From contig NZ_JAZHOH010000001.1 in NCBI RefSeq assembly GCF_040419245.1, positions 2,790,001 to 2,854,000 of the forward strand: DNA of 64,000 nt, given 5' to 3'. The position numbers were made by a program, and so were the translations under genes. This stretch comes from Ewingella sp. CoE-038-23. Its GTDB lineage: Bacteria; Pseudomonadota; Gammaproteobacteria; Enterobacterales; Enterobacteriaceae. Below the pieces are notes generated by a model, which was not told where the DNA came from, searched no databases, and worked only from the letters and a program-made list of their open reading frames with translations. Shown piece by piece: positions 1 to 8,769 of the stretch. The number at the start of each line of letters is the position of its first letter. Positions within the stretch are counted from its first letter, which is position 1.

Positions 1-729
1 ACACAACAGGTTGCGGCTCAGGGTCTGAATGGCGTCAAAGACTTCGCGCGGGATATGCGACTCTTTACTGGCTGGCGCAAACAGGGCGCGCATCTTCACC
101 ATCTGGTTCATGGATTTTTTCAGCTTGCCTTCCAGATGGGGCCTTTCCAGCATGTTCGGCGACAGCCAGGCGCTGTAAAGCTTATTCAGCGAGGTCAGGT
201 AATCCGCCATCTGCATGCGCCAGTGAATAAAGGCGCGCTGCGGGTAGATACTGGCGAAGAACAGCGCCAGCAAGGAGCCGAACACCACGTCCCCCGAACG
301 CCACAGCGCGGTGTGCATGTCCCCCGGCCCCGCGCCGCAGACCACCGCCAGCGTTACGCCGATCAGCAACGCCATGTAGGGCCGCTTGCCGAGGGTCAGA
401 TAGCCACTGACGAACATCACCACGCCGCACCACATCAGCATTAAAGGCAGAGAATAAAGTTCGAGCCAAAGCGCAATCAGCCCGGACGCCGAGCCAAAAA
501 CCGTGCCCGCAATGCGCTCCGCCACGCGCTGTAACACATTGCCCCAGAAGGAGATCGGCCCCATCACCACCACTAAGGTGATCAACGGCCAGGTGCCTTC
601 GGGGATCTCCGTCAGGCGCACAATCAGGAACGTCAGAATGAACGCCAGCGCGATCCGCAGTGCGTGCGTGATGCGGTAATTGCTATAAATCACGTTATCC
701 AGCGGCGAGATTTTCTTGTCCAGACGCAT
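1..729 (-). CDS. yeeA: YeeA-like FUSC-family inner-membrane protein (3' end outside window)
   Basis: Reading frame on the minus strand from an ATG at 729 through the window edge, 243 codons seen. The start (MRLDKKISPLDNVIYSNYRI) and following hydrophobic segments, including the stretch WPLITLVVVMGPISFWGN, closely match the E. coli YeeA protein I remember. The pattern of several membrane helices followed by a cytoplasmic part (IHWRMQMADYLTSLNKLY) is typical of FUSC-family putative transporters. No substrate can be given. It sits divergently beside sbcB, as in E. coli, which helps identify the locus. The 228 bases to sbcB must hold both promoters; I could not place them with confidence. Confidence 0.85.
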   Translation of the reverse strand, partial: MRLDKKISPLDNVIYSNYRITHALRIALAFILTFLIVRLTEIPEGTWPLITLVVVMGPISFWGNVLQRVAERIAGTVFGSASGLIALWLELYSLPLMLMWCGVVMFVSGYLTLGKRPYMALLIGVTLAVVCGAGPGDMHTALWRSGDVVFGSLLALFFASIYPQRAFIHWRMQMADYLTSLNKLYSAWLSPNMLERPHLEGKLKKSMNQMVKMRALFAPASKESHIPREVFDAIQTLSRNLLC

Positions 730-957
730 GCGGTGCCCATTCAAAAAGCGGAAGAATCAATGGCGGGTAGTTTAGCCGAGTTGTGGTGGGGGATCACTGC
801 GGTTTTACTGGGGTTGAATCAAACTTTAGTCGAATATCCAGCACATGCCGAAGCTTGACAGATTTCCCCATGACATCTGGCCGTCGAATGGTATCCTTAA
901 CGGCTGTTTGCTATGCCGCAACATCACTTTTCGCCGCGATTAAGGGTCAATTCCGCA

Positions 958-1020
958 ATGTCAGACAAGCCGCAAAAAACCTTCTATTTTCATGATTACA
1001 GACATTGCCACTTAACTTGA
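958..1020 (+). pseudogene. sbcB: 5' remnant of host sbcB cut off by the prophage
   Basis: The original first codons of exonuclease I lie here (MSDKPQKTFYFHDY), preceded by an AAGGG ribosome site about 11 bases upstream. After the HDY codons the sequence turns into phage DNA and the frame stops six codons later, giving a 20-codon ORF. The same protein start appears again in altered form at 48517 in front of the intact gene. This is the bacterial half of the left attachment site. The peptide has no expected function, though the host promoter still reads into the prophage end from here. Confidence 0.88.
988..995. other. attL core
   Basis: The eight bases TTTCATGA (codons F-H-D of sbcB) are identical at 988-995 and 48550-48557. 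Flanking bases match imperfectly (TTCTA before, TA after), so crossover probably occurred in a roughly 20-base zone around this core. The exact cut points cannot be fixed from one prophage. Confidence 0.75.
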
Positions 1021-1089
1021 TGATTTATATTGGGTGTTGGAGCGCCAACTTCCATGTATGTACGCATTTATGTACGCAGACCGTAATTC

Positions 1090-1362
1090 TCACCCACTCA
1101 CTAGCTTGAAATCATCAAGGCTATCGTCAAACACATCCCTGCCCTCCATGGCCCGCCGAATCGAAAACCAATACTCAATCCCCTGGCCAAGCGACACCGG
1201 ATGCTCCAGCGCGAACTGAAAGAAGCCGTCCATAACCACGCCGAACCAGAAACCTCCCCCGTATCGCTTTTCACGCTGAAAGAATACGTACTGGCCCGGC
1301 GCGATGTATGCCTCATACTGCCCGCGACAGACGACGATGTAGTGATCTACTTTTCCACCCAT
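1090..1362 (-). CDS. Hypothetical 90-aa protein at the late end of the prophage, possibly SOS-regulated
   Basis: The ATG at 1362 has GAGG eight bases upstream; a longer in-frame start at 1410 lacks a ribosome site. The protein is aromatic- and glycine-rich with an acidic C-terminus (VFDDSLDDFKLVSG); I do not recognise the family. It lies between attL and the tail-fibre gene, where lambda-like prophages often carry accessory (moron) genes. A LexA-like box lies 17 bases upstream, so expression during DNA damage is plausible. Membrane location is not indicated. Confidence 0.6.
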   Translation of the reverse strand: MGGKVDHYIVVCRGQYEAYIAPGQYVFFQREKRYGGGFWFGVVMDGFFQFALEHPVSLGQGIEYWFSIRRAMEGRDVFDDSLDDFKLVSG

Positions 1363-1379
1363 GGTAAGCCTCAAGAAAA

Positions 1380-1399
1380 TACTGATTATGCATACAGTA
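1380..1399 (-). promoter_or_regulatory. Candidate LexA (SOS) box
   Basis: TACTGATTATGCATACAGTA has both outer arms of the enterobacterial LexA consensus TACTG-N10-CAGTA intact; only the inner CTGT half-site base differs (CTGA). On the minus strand a TATACT hexamer overlaps it, so bound LexA would block a promoter reading into the 1090-1362 gene. Confidence 0.6.
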
Positions 1400-1475
1400 T
1401 AATCATGCATTTTTTGTGTTGGGAAGTCTGATTTTGAATGATTGCGTTATGATGCTGATCGCTAAAGGAAGAAAA

Positions 1476-2645
1476 CTATGAGGTCTGTTCAGAACTGTTA
1501 GTTAGATCGCCGACCTGTTTCTGTAGTGCTTCAATCATTGCCTGCTGAGCATGAATAGCACCAGTTAGCTTGGCTATCATAGCCACCTGATCTAATCCGT
1601 AAGCGCCTTCAGGATTAAACATATCAAATCCCTCCTGTAATCCTTTACCTGTAACGCAGTCTGGAGACACTTTAACAAGGTCGTTTGCTATAAAGCCAAG
1701 CATCTCATTTGATTCTTTGATAACACCTCTTGCGATGTACTTGAACTTTGCAGGAATCCACTCCATGACCTCCTGTAAGTAACCGGATGTTTCTTGATAT
1801 CCAATGTCTTTTTTTAGGAACTTATCTGAAACTTTTCTTAGTGATATTGAGCCTAAATTTGATGAATCAACATATACCTGTACGTCGCCATCATAGAAAA
1901 AGTTCCAGAAATTAACGCCTGTTGCGCCCCCCGTCCCCCGTCTGGATCTGAATGAACCTTGTGAGTCAATCGGGTTTACTGAGAAAATGCCGGTTGAAGA
2001 AATTGAGGCTATATCTGTTGCGCCATTACTGAAAATTATATTTTTACCGTTAGCTTTTATTGTCGAATCAGCCGACAACGCAACCACCTCAGCGGTGAGA
2101 GTACCTTTAAATGTAGGGTTGTTAGTGGGCTGAACGCCTAAATTTTTTCGCGCATCGCCTTCATTCGTCGCTCCAGTTCCGCCCTGATTAATCGGTACAG
2201 CGCCGCTGACAAGTGATGCTTTATTCGACATATCATCAGTAAGTTTTTTAAGGCTACTGATGGTTACGGTCTGGCCGTTTGGCGTTGTTAGAGTGACACT
2301 CCCCGCACCAGTCATAATCTGTTGCCAACCATCCATTTGACTCTGGTAATAGCTGAGCTGAGCAGATAATCGCCGAGCGAAATCAGGTACCGAATCCGTG
2401 TAGAAAGAAGGAATTGCGTATACGGACGCTGATGCGGTCGTGCCAACAAAGTTATCCTTCAGCGTTAACTGGGTGTTGCTGTCTACTCGCAGAATCTCAT
2501 AAACCTGAACTGTGCCAGCGGCAGGAACAAGTAGCATCTGCCCCGGGCCAATTCCCTGCTTATTGTCACCCCACAAAGTTCCAGTGCCGGTTACTGTCGC
2601 GCTGCCATTTGTAACTCTTACCGTTCCGTCTCTATACCAAGCCAT
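1476..2645 (-). CDS. Tail fibre/spike with C-terminal S74-type chaperone domain
   Basis: The 389-aa protein starts at an ATG behind GGAG. The N-terminal ~120 residues (MAWYRDGTVRVTNGSATVTG) form a particle-binding domain common in siphophage fibres, followed by a GGTGAT-type repeat region and a beta-rich middle. The C-terminal ~110 residues begin SDKFLKKDI and contain GFIANDL and a final helix, matching the peptidase S74 intramolecular chaperone that trimerises fibres and then cleaves itself off in many homologues; auto-cleavage is not proven here. Being the last late gene and host-range determining, it is expected to be the fastest-evolving part. Confidence 0.8.
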   Translation of the reverse strand: MAWYRDGTVRVTNGSATVTGTGTLWGDNKQGIGPGQMLLVPAAGTVQVYEILRVDSNTQLTLKDNFVGTTASASVYAIPSFYTDSVPDFARRLSAQLSYYQSQMDGWQQIMTGAGSVTLTTPNGQTVTISSLKKLTDDMSNKASLVSGAVPINQGGTGATNEGDARKNLGVQPTNNPTFKGTLTAEVVALSADSTIKANGKNIIFSNGATDIASISSTGIFSVNPIDSQGSFRSRRGTGGATGVNFWNFFYDGDVQVYVDSSNLGSISLRKVSDKFLKKDIGYQETSGYLQEVMEWIPAKFKYIARGVIKESNEMLGFIANDLVKVSPDCVTGKGLQEGFDMFNPEGAYGLDQVAMIAKLTGAIHAQQAMIEALQKQVGDLTNSSEQTS

Positions 2646-2660
2646 ATATTCTCCGGGAAA

Positions 2661-2685
2661 TAAAAAACCCGCACTTGGCGGGTTT
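2661..2685 (-). terminator. Rho-independent terminator
   Basis: An 8-bp stem AAACCCGC/GCGGGTTT with a 5-base loop, followed on the minus strand by a T run. It sits between the 2703-3368 gene and the fibre gene, so fibre expression needs read-through. Confidence 0.8.
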
Positions 2686-2702
2686 GATGAAATATTTATA
2701 AT

Positions 2703-3368
2703 TCAGAATTTTGACACGTCTATAGCAAATATCTGATCTCTAGAGTTTGCGAAAGATATATTGCTCGCGCCTGTCAGGCTTGACCGCTGCATTGCTCTTA
2801 TTCGTGTAGTAGACCCGTCAAAATAAGCACAAGTATCTATCGGGGATGATACAGGCCTAGGTAATCCGCCTGTGTTTACTATTCCAGTAATAACACCCAT
2901 CACTTTAGGCATAACTGCCCACTTGCCGGATACTGTTACGTCGACCAGATAGCCGATATTTGTTCCGCCTATATCGCCGTAACTAGCGGGCGCAGGCATT
3001 ACCTTCGTTTCGTTTGTCAGTATACACTGCTGGTTGCTGTTCCATATGGCGATCCCGTAAGAAGGTAGTGGCTGAGGTATCACGTAACCGAATATGTATA
3101 TAGTCACATTCCCAACAGCACCTATGCCTTGAGAAGTCGCATAGCTTAAAACATACCCTCCGTTAATTTTTGACAACCAAAAAATAGTGTTAGTAACACT
3201 ACCGTGTGCAGCTATCAAAAAAGGACTTGATGCGTTTACAGATAAATTGACAGATCCAGGTGATGAAGGGTTTATGTCTATTTTCTGCACTAAAGATATC
3301 GGTGTTGTTTGCGGTGTGGACCATACATTACCGTACTGGTCTACCAATGTTGCCCCAAATTCAGCCAT
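2703..3368 (-). CDS. Putative tail-tip/receptor-associated structural protein
   Basis: Start taken at ATG 3368 (MAEFGATLVDQYGNVW): it has GAGGG seven bases upstream and overlaps the upstream stop in TAATG, while the longer frame lacks such a site. The 221-aa protein is rich in Ser/Thr/Gly/Val, predicted beta-structured, with no catalytic motif. Position between J and the fibre suggests a central-fibre accessory or tail-tip protein translated together with the gene before it. Family not recognised; function inferred only from position. Confidence 0.65.
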   Translation of the reverse strand: MAEFGATLVDQYGNVWSTPQTTPISLVQKIDINPSSPGSVNLSVNASSPFLIAAHGSVTNTIFWLSKINGGYVLSYATSQGIGAVGNVTIYIFGYVIPQPLPSYGIAIWNSNQQCILTNETKVMPAPASYGDIGGTNIGYLVDVTVSGKWAVMPKVMGVITGIVNTGGLPRPVSSPIDTCAYFDGSTTRIRAMQRSSLTGASNISFANSRDQIFAIDVSKF

Positions 3369-3682
3369 TACGCCCTCACCATGTATACGACTAGCCACGC
3401 CTCGTCTGCCGTCATGGTGTTAGCTGAGAAGTCATTGACGGCGTTAGATATGGTCAAAGTGTTTCCGTTGAAGTTTAATTTTCTTCTTTGATCAGAGTAA
3501 GCATCGCCTGTTACGGGTGATTGTACAGCCTGCACTCTGAAACCGGGCGGCACGGTGTAGGCCCATGAACCGGACACTTGACCTGCGGATAGATAAACAT
3601 GACCAAGTGTCATAACCTGTACGATACCTGTGTTGTTAGGGACGCCATTGGCGTCCCATGTCTGTATCCCGTACACTGCCAC
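3368..3682 (-). CDS. Small tail protein downstream of J
   Basis: GTG start at 3682 overlaps the TAG stop of the J-like gene by one base and has AGGAG eight bases upstream. The 104-aa product (MAVYGIQTWDANGVPNNTG) resembles small proteins encoded directly after J in lambda-like phages, possibly the DUF6453 group, but I am not sure of the name. It is beta-rich with no signal peptide or membrane segment. Translational coupling to J on one side and to the 221-aa protein on the other suggests all three join the tail tip. Confidence 0.65.
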   Translation of the reverse strand: MAVYGIQTWDANGVPNNTGIVQVMTLGHVYLSAGQVSGSWAYTVPPGFRVQAVQSPVTGDAYSDQRRKLNFNGNTLTISNAVNDFSANTMTADEAWLVVYMVRA

Positions 3683-6600
3683 TAGAACACTCCTGTCAAT
3701 CTTCCTATTTGCACCCTAAGAACACCATTACCGTCCTTAACACTTTGTGTTGAGTTGCTTATTTTCATGGCCCCCTCCCCGGCAGTTGATCCATTTAATT
3801 CAAATGACCCATCTGCACGCATAATCGTTCCTGATTGCCCCGCAACATAATTTGCAGAATACCAAGAGCCAACCTTTGCAAGAGTGAATGACGCGTAGTC
3901 AATGAATGCCTCTTTGATATACGTCTGACCATTTTTAATAACGAATGCTAAATCAAATGAACCATTATTTGGGTTATAAACACCGAAGGTGTCAGCGCTG
4001 AATAATGCATATGACTGAATTGCGCCACCACTTCCCTCTACGCCAAGCTGCATTCCCGCGCCATATTTAACGCCGTTGCTGTCAACCTGAACTTTTATAC
4101 CCCACTGTGCAGATAGCTTCCCGTTCAAATCAGCAACAGCGGTAGAAACCTGCTGAACAGCAGCTGAGTTCTGGCCTGATATTGCCGTTAGCTGCTCAAA
4201 TTTCTGCGCATATGCTGAATCATTGGTTGCTATTAGGGTAGTAATGCTGAGGAATTCGGCGGTGTTCTGCCCATCAACTACCCGCCTGCGCTGGATGTCA
4301 GCATCGTTGGCGATTGCTGTTTCGATGATTGCATCTGTGTTGGTGTCGATTTGGCTTGTGAGATTTTTGAATGCCTCCGAGCCTTTAATTCCCTCGTCAA
4401 TGTAGTCAATAATTCCGGGGATATCAGATGATGCCTGCCCAGAAACTTCCACGAAGGTAGATACCCCAAAGGCGTTTCTTGTTCTGACATACACGTAGTA
4501 GGTTTTATCGGTTTTAAGGTTGTGAAGACTCCACTGATTCCCCCTTCCGAGGAACTGAGCCTGTGTTTCTATCAACGCAGGATTAGTTATCCTCACTTCA
4601 CCAGAAAACCAAAACTCAAACGTGGTATCAGAGCTTGCCGTAATGCGCATTACCGGAACTATGCCAGCAGAGAGGAATCCCGGCGTCCAGATAACGCTGG
4701 ATGGCGGCAGAGGTGCGCCAATAACAAGATTGACTTGCGTCTCAGCGCCCTTCATCCCGTTGTCGTTTCTTCCGCGAACCCCAAGGAAATAAACCCCTGC
4801 ATTCAGACCGTAAAAGTCATAACGGAACTGGTCTGTTTCATACTGAGCAACAACCTTCCCATCTTCAGTGTAAACGTTAAGCTCAAACATCAACTTTCTG
4901 GTCGCCGTGGCGGTTTCCCAAGTTGCAGTTACCTGCACGGTTTCAGAATTGGTGTTGATGATCTTAAGGTTCTCAACGTTCGGAACTCGGTAGCCATTCA
5001 GAGTGTCAGTTGGTATTTCGAAAACTGCTCCGTTATCAACAACATCCTGTTTGTTTGGATCATGGAAGCCAACGGTAATTGAGTAAACAGAGTTGTTTTC
5101 AGTTTCTGAAATGCCAAGAACGCGCCACAATTGGGACTTTACGGCAGAGTTTGAAATGACAAATACGGTTCCATCGCGCACCCATGGCGGAACTGTTTTA
5201 AGGGTGATCACCTTCCCGGATACGCTAGCGATTTGATATTTAACCAGCTTGCCAGTACTGCCCATGATGGACATGGTGTCATTCGCTGTCGCAAGTGTGG
5301 AAACGTCAGCATCAACCGTTATAACCGCACCTGAGTGCGACATGATTCGTCCACCCAATCTTGCAGCGGTGTAGTTGTTGTCGATGATTTCGACTATATC
5401 GCCCGGAGTGAAACCAATTGCGTCGCGAGCCATCTGGAACGTCTGCTGCTTACCCTCTCTTTTGGCAGTTTCAAGCAACCACTTACCTGCCCGCCAAGCT
5501 TGTCCCCGAGTGGTACAACCAAACGCCTCAATCGTGGTTTCGTTATACTTTCCACTTGCAACAATCAGTTCATCATCTGCCACATATTCTTTAGCCTGCT
5601 GCCAACCATTATTTGGATCGGTCCATGAGACAACCACGGCATTAAAGCGCTCTGATTGCTGAGTGGAGCTACGGGTGAATTTTCCATCAACTACATTGGC
5701 ATTTGTGATTGCGGCAATCGGGTCCTGCGGTGCGTCAATCATGACGGTAAGGCGCAAGCCATCCCAAAGCGCAATGCCACGGAACATGCCTGCAATCTTA
5801 TCCAGAAGCTCCCTAGCGCTGGTTTGCTCAGTGATATAAGCGTTTAGGGTTAGGCGTGGCTCTTGCCCACCGTAGCCGTCATCTACAAACTGATCGCAAT
5901 AGCGCGAAAGAACATAAAGAGAGCCATCATCGACATCGACATAACCAGCAACCTTAGCAAGACCAAAACGGTTATTCTTAACAAGCGCTCTGAAAAGCCA
6001 TGCCGGATTATTCGTCCAAGCCTGCTTAAATCCGCCAGTCCAAATGCCAGTGTATGTTCGATTGATTGGGTCATAGTTATCAGGAACATCAACTATCAGC
6101 CCGCGAAGGTGATAAGTACGGCTTGGGGTATCCGTATACTGGTCGCGGTCGATTACTGCTCCAGCCATCGCTGAGAATGGGTATGAAAGGTTATCGTCTG
6201 TAATCTCAACGTAGCTATTCCAGACTGTGCCATTGCTTAACAGGTCGCTGGTGCTATCTGGCGTGATGCGACGAACCCTAACATCAAAAGGTTTGATATC
6301 CGGCGCGTCAATAACATGCGCTTCCAGATATGGCCCAGATATCTTGTTTGGCCCGATCGTTACCGTCTTAACGGTCTGGAATGGGCCATTCTGAGTCCTG
6401 ACATCGATAGCCATGGTCACAGATGTGTTGCTTTGATTGCCCTTGGTGTCCTGCTGGACTAGCGAACTAACACCAATATTCAAGCGAACGCGGGTTACAT
6501 CCCTGTCAGAAATAGTTCTGACCAATGGCGTGTTGAAGGTCACATCATTATTTACGATAGTCGTGGCTTCAATCGCAGAAAACCCGTTGATAGGGCTTTG

Positions 6601-6828
6601 AAACTCAGAGCCGGGACGCCACGCCACGCTCACGCCATTCAGGCTTATATCGCCATTGGCATTAGTCACCGGAGTATTGTTGAGCATGAACGATGAAAGG
6701 TGATTTTGGTCTACCGGCCCGTAAATTGGCCCCTCACTGATGAGGTCTAAAACTTTGAGGAATTGTTTTGATTTGAGGTTATCATCGATGAGGGTTGGTG
6801 TTGAGGCCTTTCCGCCGCCTGAAGACAT
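3682..6828 (-). CDS. J: Host specificity protein J (central tail tip)
   Basis: A 1048-aa lambda J homologue. The N-terminus (MSSGGGKASTPTLIDDNLKSK, then FLKVLDLISEGPIYG) is the conserved hub start that docks onto the tail tip. The next ~600 residues are the phage tail hub/J region, residues ~620-800 look like fibronectin-III-type modules, and the C-terminal third is the variable receptor-contacting part. Length is near lambda J (1132 aa). It follows the I-like gene by 9 bases and is coupled to the next gene. The C-terminal part (GMQLGVEGSGGAIQSY onward) shares the central-tail-fibre signature of many enterobacterial phages. Confidence 0.92.
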   Translation of the reverse strand: MSSGGGKASTPTLIDDNLKSKQFLKVLDLISEGPIYGPVDQNHLSSFMLNNTPVTNANGDISLNGVSVAWRPGSEFQSPINGFSAIEATTIVNNDVTFNTPLVRTISDRDVTRVRLNIGVSSLVQQDTKGNQSNTSVTMAIDVRTQNGPFQTVKTVTIGPNKISGPYLEAHVIDAPDIKPFDVRVRRITPDSTSDLLSNGTVWNSYVEITDDNLSYPFSAMAGAVIDRDQYTDTPSRTYHLRGLIVDVPDNYDPINRTYTGIWTGGFKQAWTNNPAWLFRALVKNNRFGLAKVAGYVDVDDGSLYVLSRYCDQFVDDGYGGQEPRLTLNAYITEQTSARELLDKIAGMFRGIALWDGLRLTVMIDAPQDPIAAITNANVVDGKFTRSSTQQSERFNAVVVSWTDPNNGWQQAKEYVADDELIVASGKYNETTIEAFGCTTRGQAWRAGKWLLETAKREGKQQTFQMARDAIGFTPGDIVEIIDNNYTAARLGGRIMSHSGAVITVDADVSTLATANDTMSIMGSTGKLVKYQIASVSGKVITLKTVPPWVRDGTVFVISNSAVKSQLWRVLGISETENNSVYSITVGFHDPNKQDVVDNGAVFEIPTDTLNGYRVPNVENLKIINTNSETVQVTATWETATATRKLMFELNVYTEDGKVVAQYETDQFRYDFYGLNAGVYFLGVRGRNDNGMKGAETQVNLVIGAPLPPSSVIWTPGFLSAGIVPVMRITASSDTTFEFWFSGEVRITNPALIETQAQFLGRGNQWSLHNLKTDKTYYVYVRTRNAFGVSTFVEVSGQASSDIPGIIDYIDEGIKGSEAFKNLTSQIDTNTDAIIETAIANDADIQRRRVVDGQNTAEFLSITTLIATNDSAYAQKFEQLTAISGQNSAAVQQVSTAVADLNGKLSAQWGIKVQVDSNGVKYGAGMQLGVEGSGGAIQSYALFSADTFGVYNPNNGSFDLAFVIKNGQTYIKEAFIDYASFTLAKVGSWYSANYVAGQSGTIMRADGSFELNGSTAGEGAMKISNSTQSVKDGNGVLRVQIGRLTGVF

Positions 6829-6837
6829 AATTCACCT

Positions 6838-7365
6838 TTAGCTAATTGATTCTGACCAGTCTTGGTTGTTACTCGTGTCGATACCTAAAGAGGCAACGTT
6901 AGAGCCAACCACCATCTCGCCAAGAAGGATGGGAATAGGCCTACCTTGACCGACGCGGTTCTCTGCGCTGGTAAACGAGTTGTTGGTGATGCTATTGCTT
7001 TGTGCGGCGTCAGCTGAGTTTTTGGACTTCATGTTGCGCGCCATATAAATGGAGTAAGCAACTGACGCGGCGGCCACAATCAAAGTGGCAACAAGAACAG
7101 CCGTACCGGTGATAGCCCCTTCAACAACTGGAACAAATATGACTACTGAACCGTCTGGCAACTCTCTGTCCATCTGCCAGTTAATCGATTCCTCAAGAAC
7201 ATCTTCGCCCGCTACACGCATTCGTATTTTTGAACTCATGAAGTCCTTCTTAAGCTCATGGTTCTGCGCCAGAAGCAATCTCAACCCCTGAGCTGGCGTG
7301 GCTACGTTCATCTCTATAGAGCGGATATGTCTTCGAAGATGCCCTGCAAATTTAAAGATGAGCAC
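6838..7365 (-). CDS. I: Tail assembly protein I
   Basis: GTG start at 7365 behind GGAGG (8-base spacing); the 175-aa protein overlaps the end of the K-like gene by 52 bases, as K and I overlap in lambda. The N-terminal ~85 residues form a ubiquitin-like beta-grasp region (LIFKFAGHLRRHIR), followed by a glycine/alanine/valine-rich hydrophobic stretch (GAITGTAVLVATLIVAAASVAYSIY) and a C-terminus ending RPIPILLGEMVVGSNVASLG. Needed for tail-tip initiation in lambda and not present in the finished particle; same role inferred. Confidence 0.85.
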   Translation of the reverse strand: MLIFKFAGHLRRHIRSIEMNVATPAQGLRLLLAQNHELKKDFMSSKIRMRVAGEDVLEESINWQMDRELPDGSVVIFVPVVEGAITGTAVLVATLIVAAASVAYSIYMARNMKSKNSADAAQSNSITNNSFTSAENRVGQGRPIPILLGEMVVGSNVASLGIDTSNNQDWSESIS

Positions 7366-8027
7366 TTTTCATGCCTCCAGATGGAATGGGTCTGCTTAAC
7401 GTAAGCGAGCCGATATGGCTCTCTGCGGCTTATATGTCCTTGGCAGTCGTGATGGAGGACTGTGTCTTCTCCGAGATAGACCATGGCGTGGCACGGGTCT
7501 GTGCCCGCAAATGGTTGACGGATAATCACATCGCCCGGCTGGATTTCCGCGCCTGAAACCTCATGGAAACCATTCACCACCATGTTTTTTAGATAAAGAT
7601 TCTCGCCTCTTAGCCACCAACCATTGGTTCGCTCAAAATCAGGGAGGTCTATTCCGCACAGGTGATAGGCATCGCGGAAAATCGTGTAGCAGTCCATAAC
7701 GCCATGCTCGAACTTGCGCCCCAGAAGGCGTGGCACTGGCCTGAACTTCTTCAACTCACCATCAGAAGCAAGCCACCAATCCAGCCTTGTATCCAGTTGC
7801 GACTTTCTGTCAGCGCCGGATAGCACTGTCCTAGGCTTAGGGTGTGAGTGAAATACGGCTGTAACCTCACCAATCTCTTCAGCAGCAAGCCAGTCGTCAT
7901 CGCTGATGCGAAAGTTTGTAGCAGGTGTTGGATGAACGTTCTTGCAAGGGTGAAAAATGGATTCGTTGATGATCAGCGCGCACACCTCATCCTGCGACGA
8001 TGCCGCATAATCTAAGCACTCTTGCAT
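7314..8027 (-). CDS. K: Tail tip assembly protein K (JAB/MPN plus NlpC/P60)
   Basis: 237 aa with two enzymatic modules. An MPN/JAMM metalloprotease motif is complete: H60-S-H62-P, S70 and D73. A C-terminal NlpC/P60 cysteine peptidase domain follows, with C113 in MDCYTIF and H180 in CHAMVYLG. In lambda K, these domains are thought to process tail-tip components and help cell-wall passage. Start ATG at 8027 overlaps the stop of the L-like gene (TAATG). All catalytic residues look intact. Confidence 0.92.
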   Translation of the reverse strand: MQECLDYAASSQDEVCALIINESIFHPCKNVHPTPATNFRISDDDWLAAEEIGEVTAVFHSHPKPRTVLSGADRKSQLDTRLDWWLASDGELKKFRPVPRLLGRKFEHGVMDCYTIFRDAYHLCGIDLPDFERTNGWWLRGENLYLKNMVVNGFHEVSGAEIQPGDVIIRQPFAGTDPCHAMVYLGEDTVLHHDCQGHISRREPYRLAYVKQTHSIWRHEKCSSLNLQGIFEDISAL

Positions 8028-8731
8028 TAGGTAACCTTCTGAGAGCCGGGGAAGCTACTGATTGGCATGGGTGCCGGGCGTGGGTATCTGAATCTGCAAC
8101 CTGACTTTCTATGGGAGCACTTATCTTTTGACGGGTCGTTTGTTGGGTTGTCTCGCTCATCAGCCACAGGAGGGCCGCTATACCGGCAACCTTCCCCGCG
8201 ATAAATCCACTGGCAAACATCGGCCAGTATTGTTCTCGCTGGCATTACAGCGTTGTCACAATCAACCGGCGTAGCCAACTCATAAGTGACCTGCTCGAAC
8301 GTTTCCTCTGTCATGCGTGTAATAACGTAACGAGAAACGCCTTCTTTGGTTGGGTCAGCGTCTGGGTTTCCATTGGGGAAGTTAACCGCGTCGAGGAACT
8401 TAACCGGCACCTGTCTGCGCGTTATTACAACGCCGATCATGTCTGCAAAGTCATGATTCACGCCGGTTATCAGCCCTGATACGTTCGCTACAGCCATTGA
8501 AGGGCGAGAGTAAGTCCCCTCGTTCTTCATCTCGAACCCTTCCACCGCGATCGGATAGGCTGGATATGCTCGGCCTTTCCATATCACGTCAGTGTAGAAG
8601 CCATTGGTTCCTGAGTGAAATCGAAGAACGTCACCGCCCATCGGTTGTAAATCAGCTTCGAACAGGTCTAAGAATGCGCCGACACCTGCGTCCACGCTTT
8701 CAATAATTAGTTCTGCGGGTATGTCGCGCAC
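8027..8731 (-). CDS. L: Minor tail protein L (iron-sulphur tail tip protein)
   Basis: GTG start at 8731 behind GGGAG. The 234-aa protein has the lambda L layout: an N-terminal tail-tip domain and a C-terminal cysteine set (C-DNAVMPARTILADV-C, QWIYRGEG-C, then DK-C and SG-C) that binds a [4Fe-4S] cluster in lambda L. Four suitably spaced cysteines are visible, so cluster binding is likely. It lies between M and K exactly as in lambda. Confidence 0.9.
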   Translation of the reverse strand: MRDIPAELIIESVDAGVGAFLDLFEADLQPMGGDVLRFHSGTNGFYTDVIWKGRAYPAYPIAVEGFEMKNEGTYSRPSMAVANVSGLITGVNHDFADMIGVVITRRQVPVKFLDAVNFPNGNPDADPTKEGVSRYVITRMTEETFEQVTYELATPVDCDNAVMPARTILADVCQWIYRGEGCRYSGPPVADERDNPTNDPSKDKCSHRKSGCRFRYPRPAPMPISSFPGSQKVT

Positions 8732-8744
8732 AAATATCTCCCAT

Positions 8745-8769
8745 TAAAAAAGCCACCCGTAGGTGGCTT
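8745..8769 (-). terminator. Rho-independent terminator at the end of M
   Basis: Perfect 8-bp stem AAGCCACC/GGTGGCTT with a 4-base loop and a T6 run on the minus strand; it overlaps the stop codon of the M-like gene. Confidence 0.82.

Noticed and set aside
5863..6174. Plus-strand ORFs inside the J gene
   Set aside because: Shadows of the strong minus-strand coding frame without ribosome sites.
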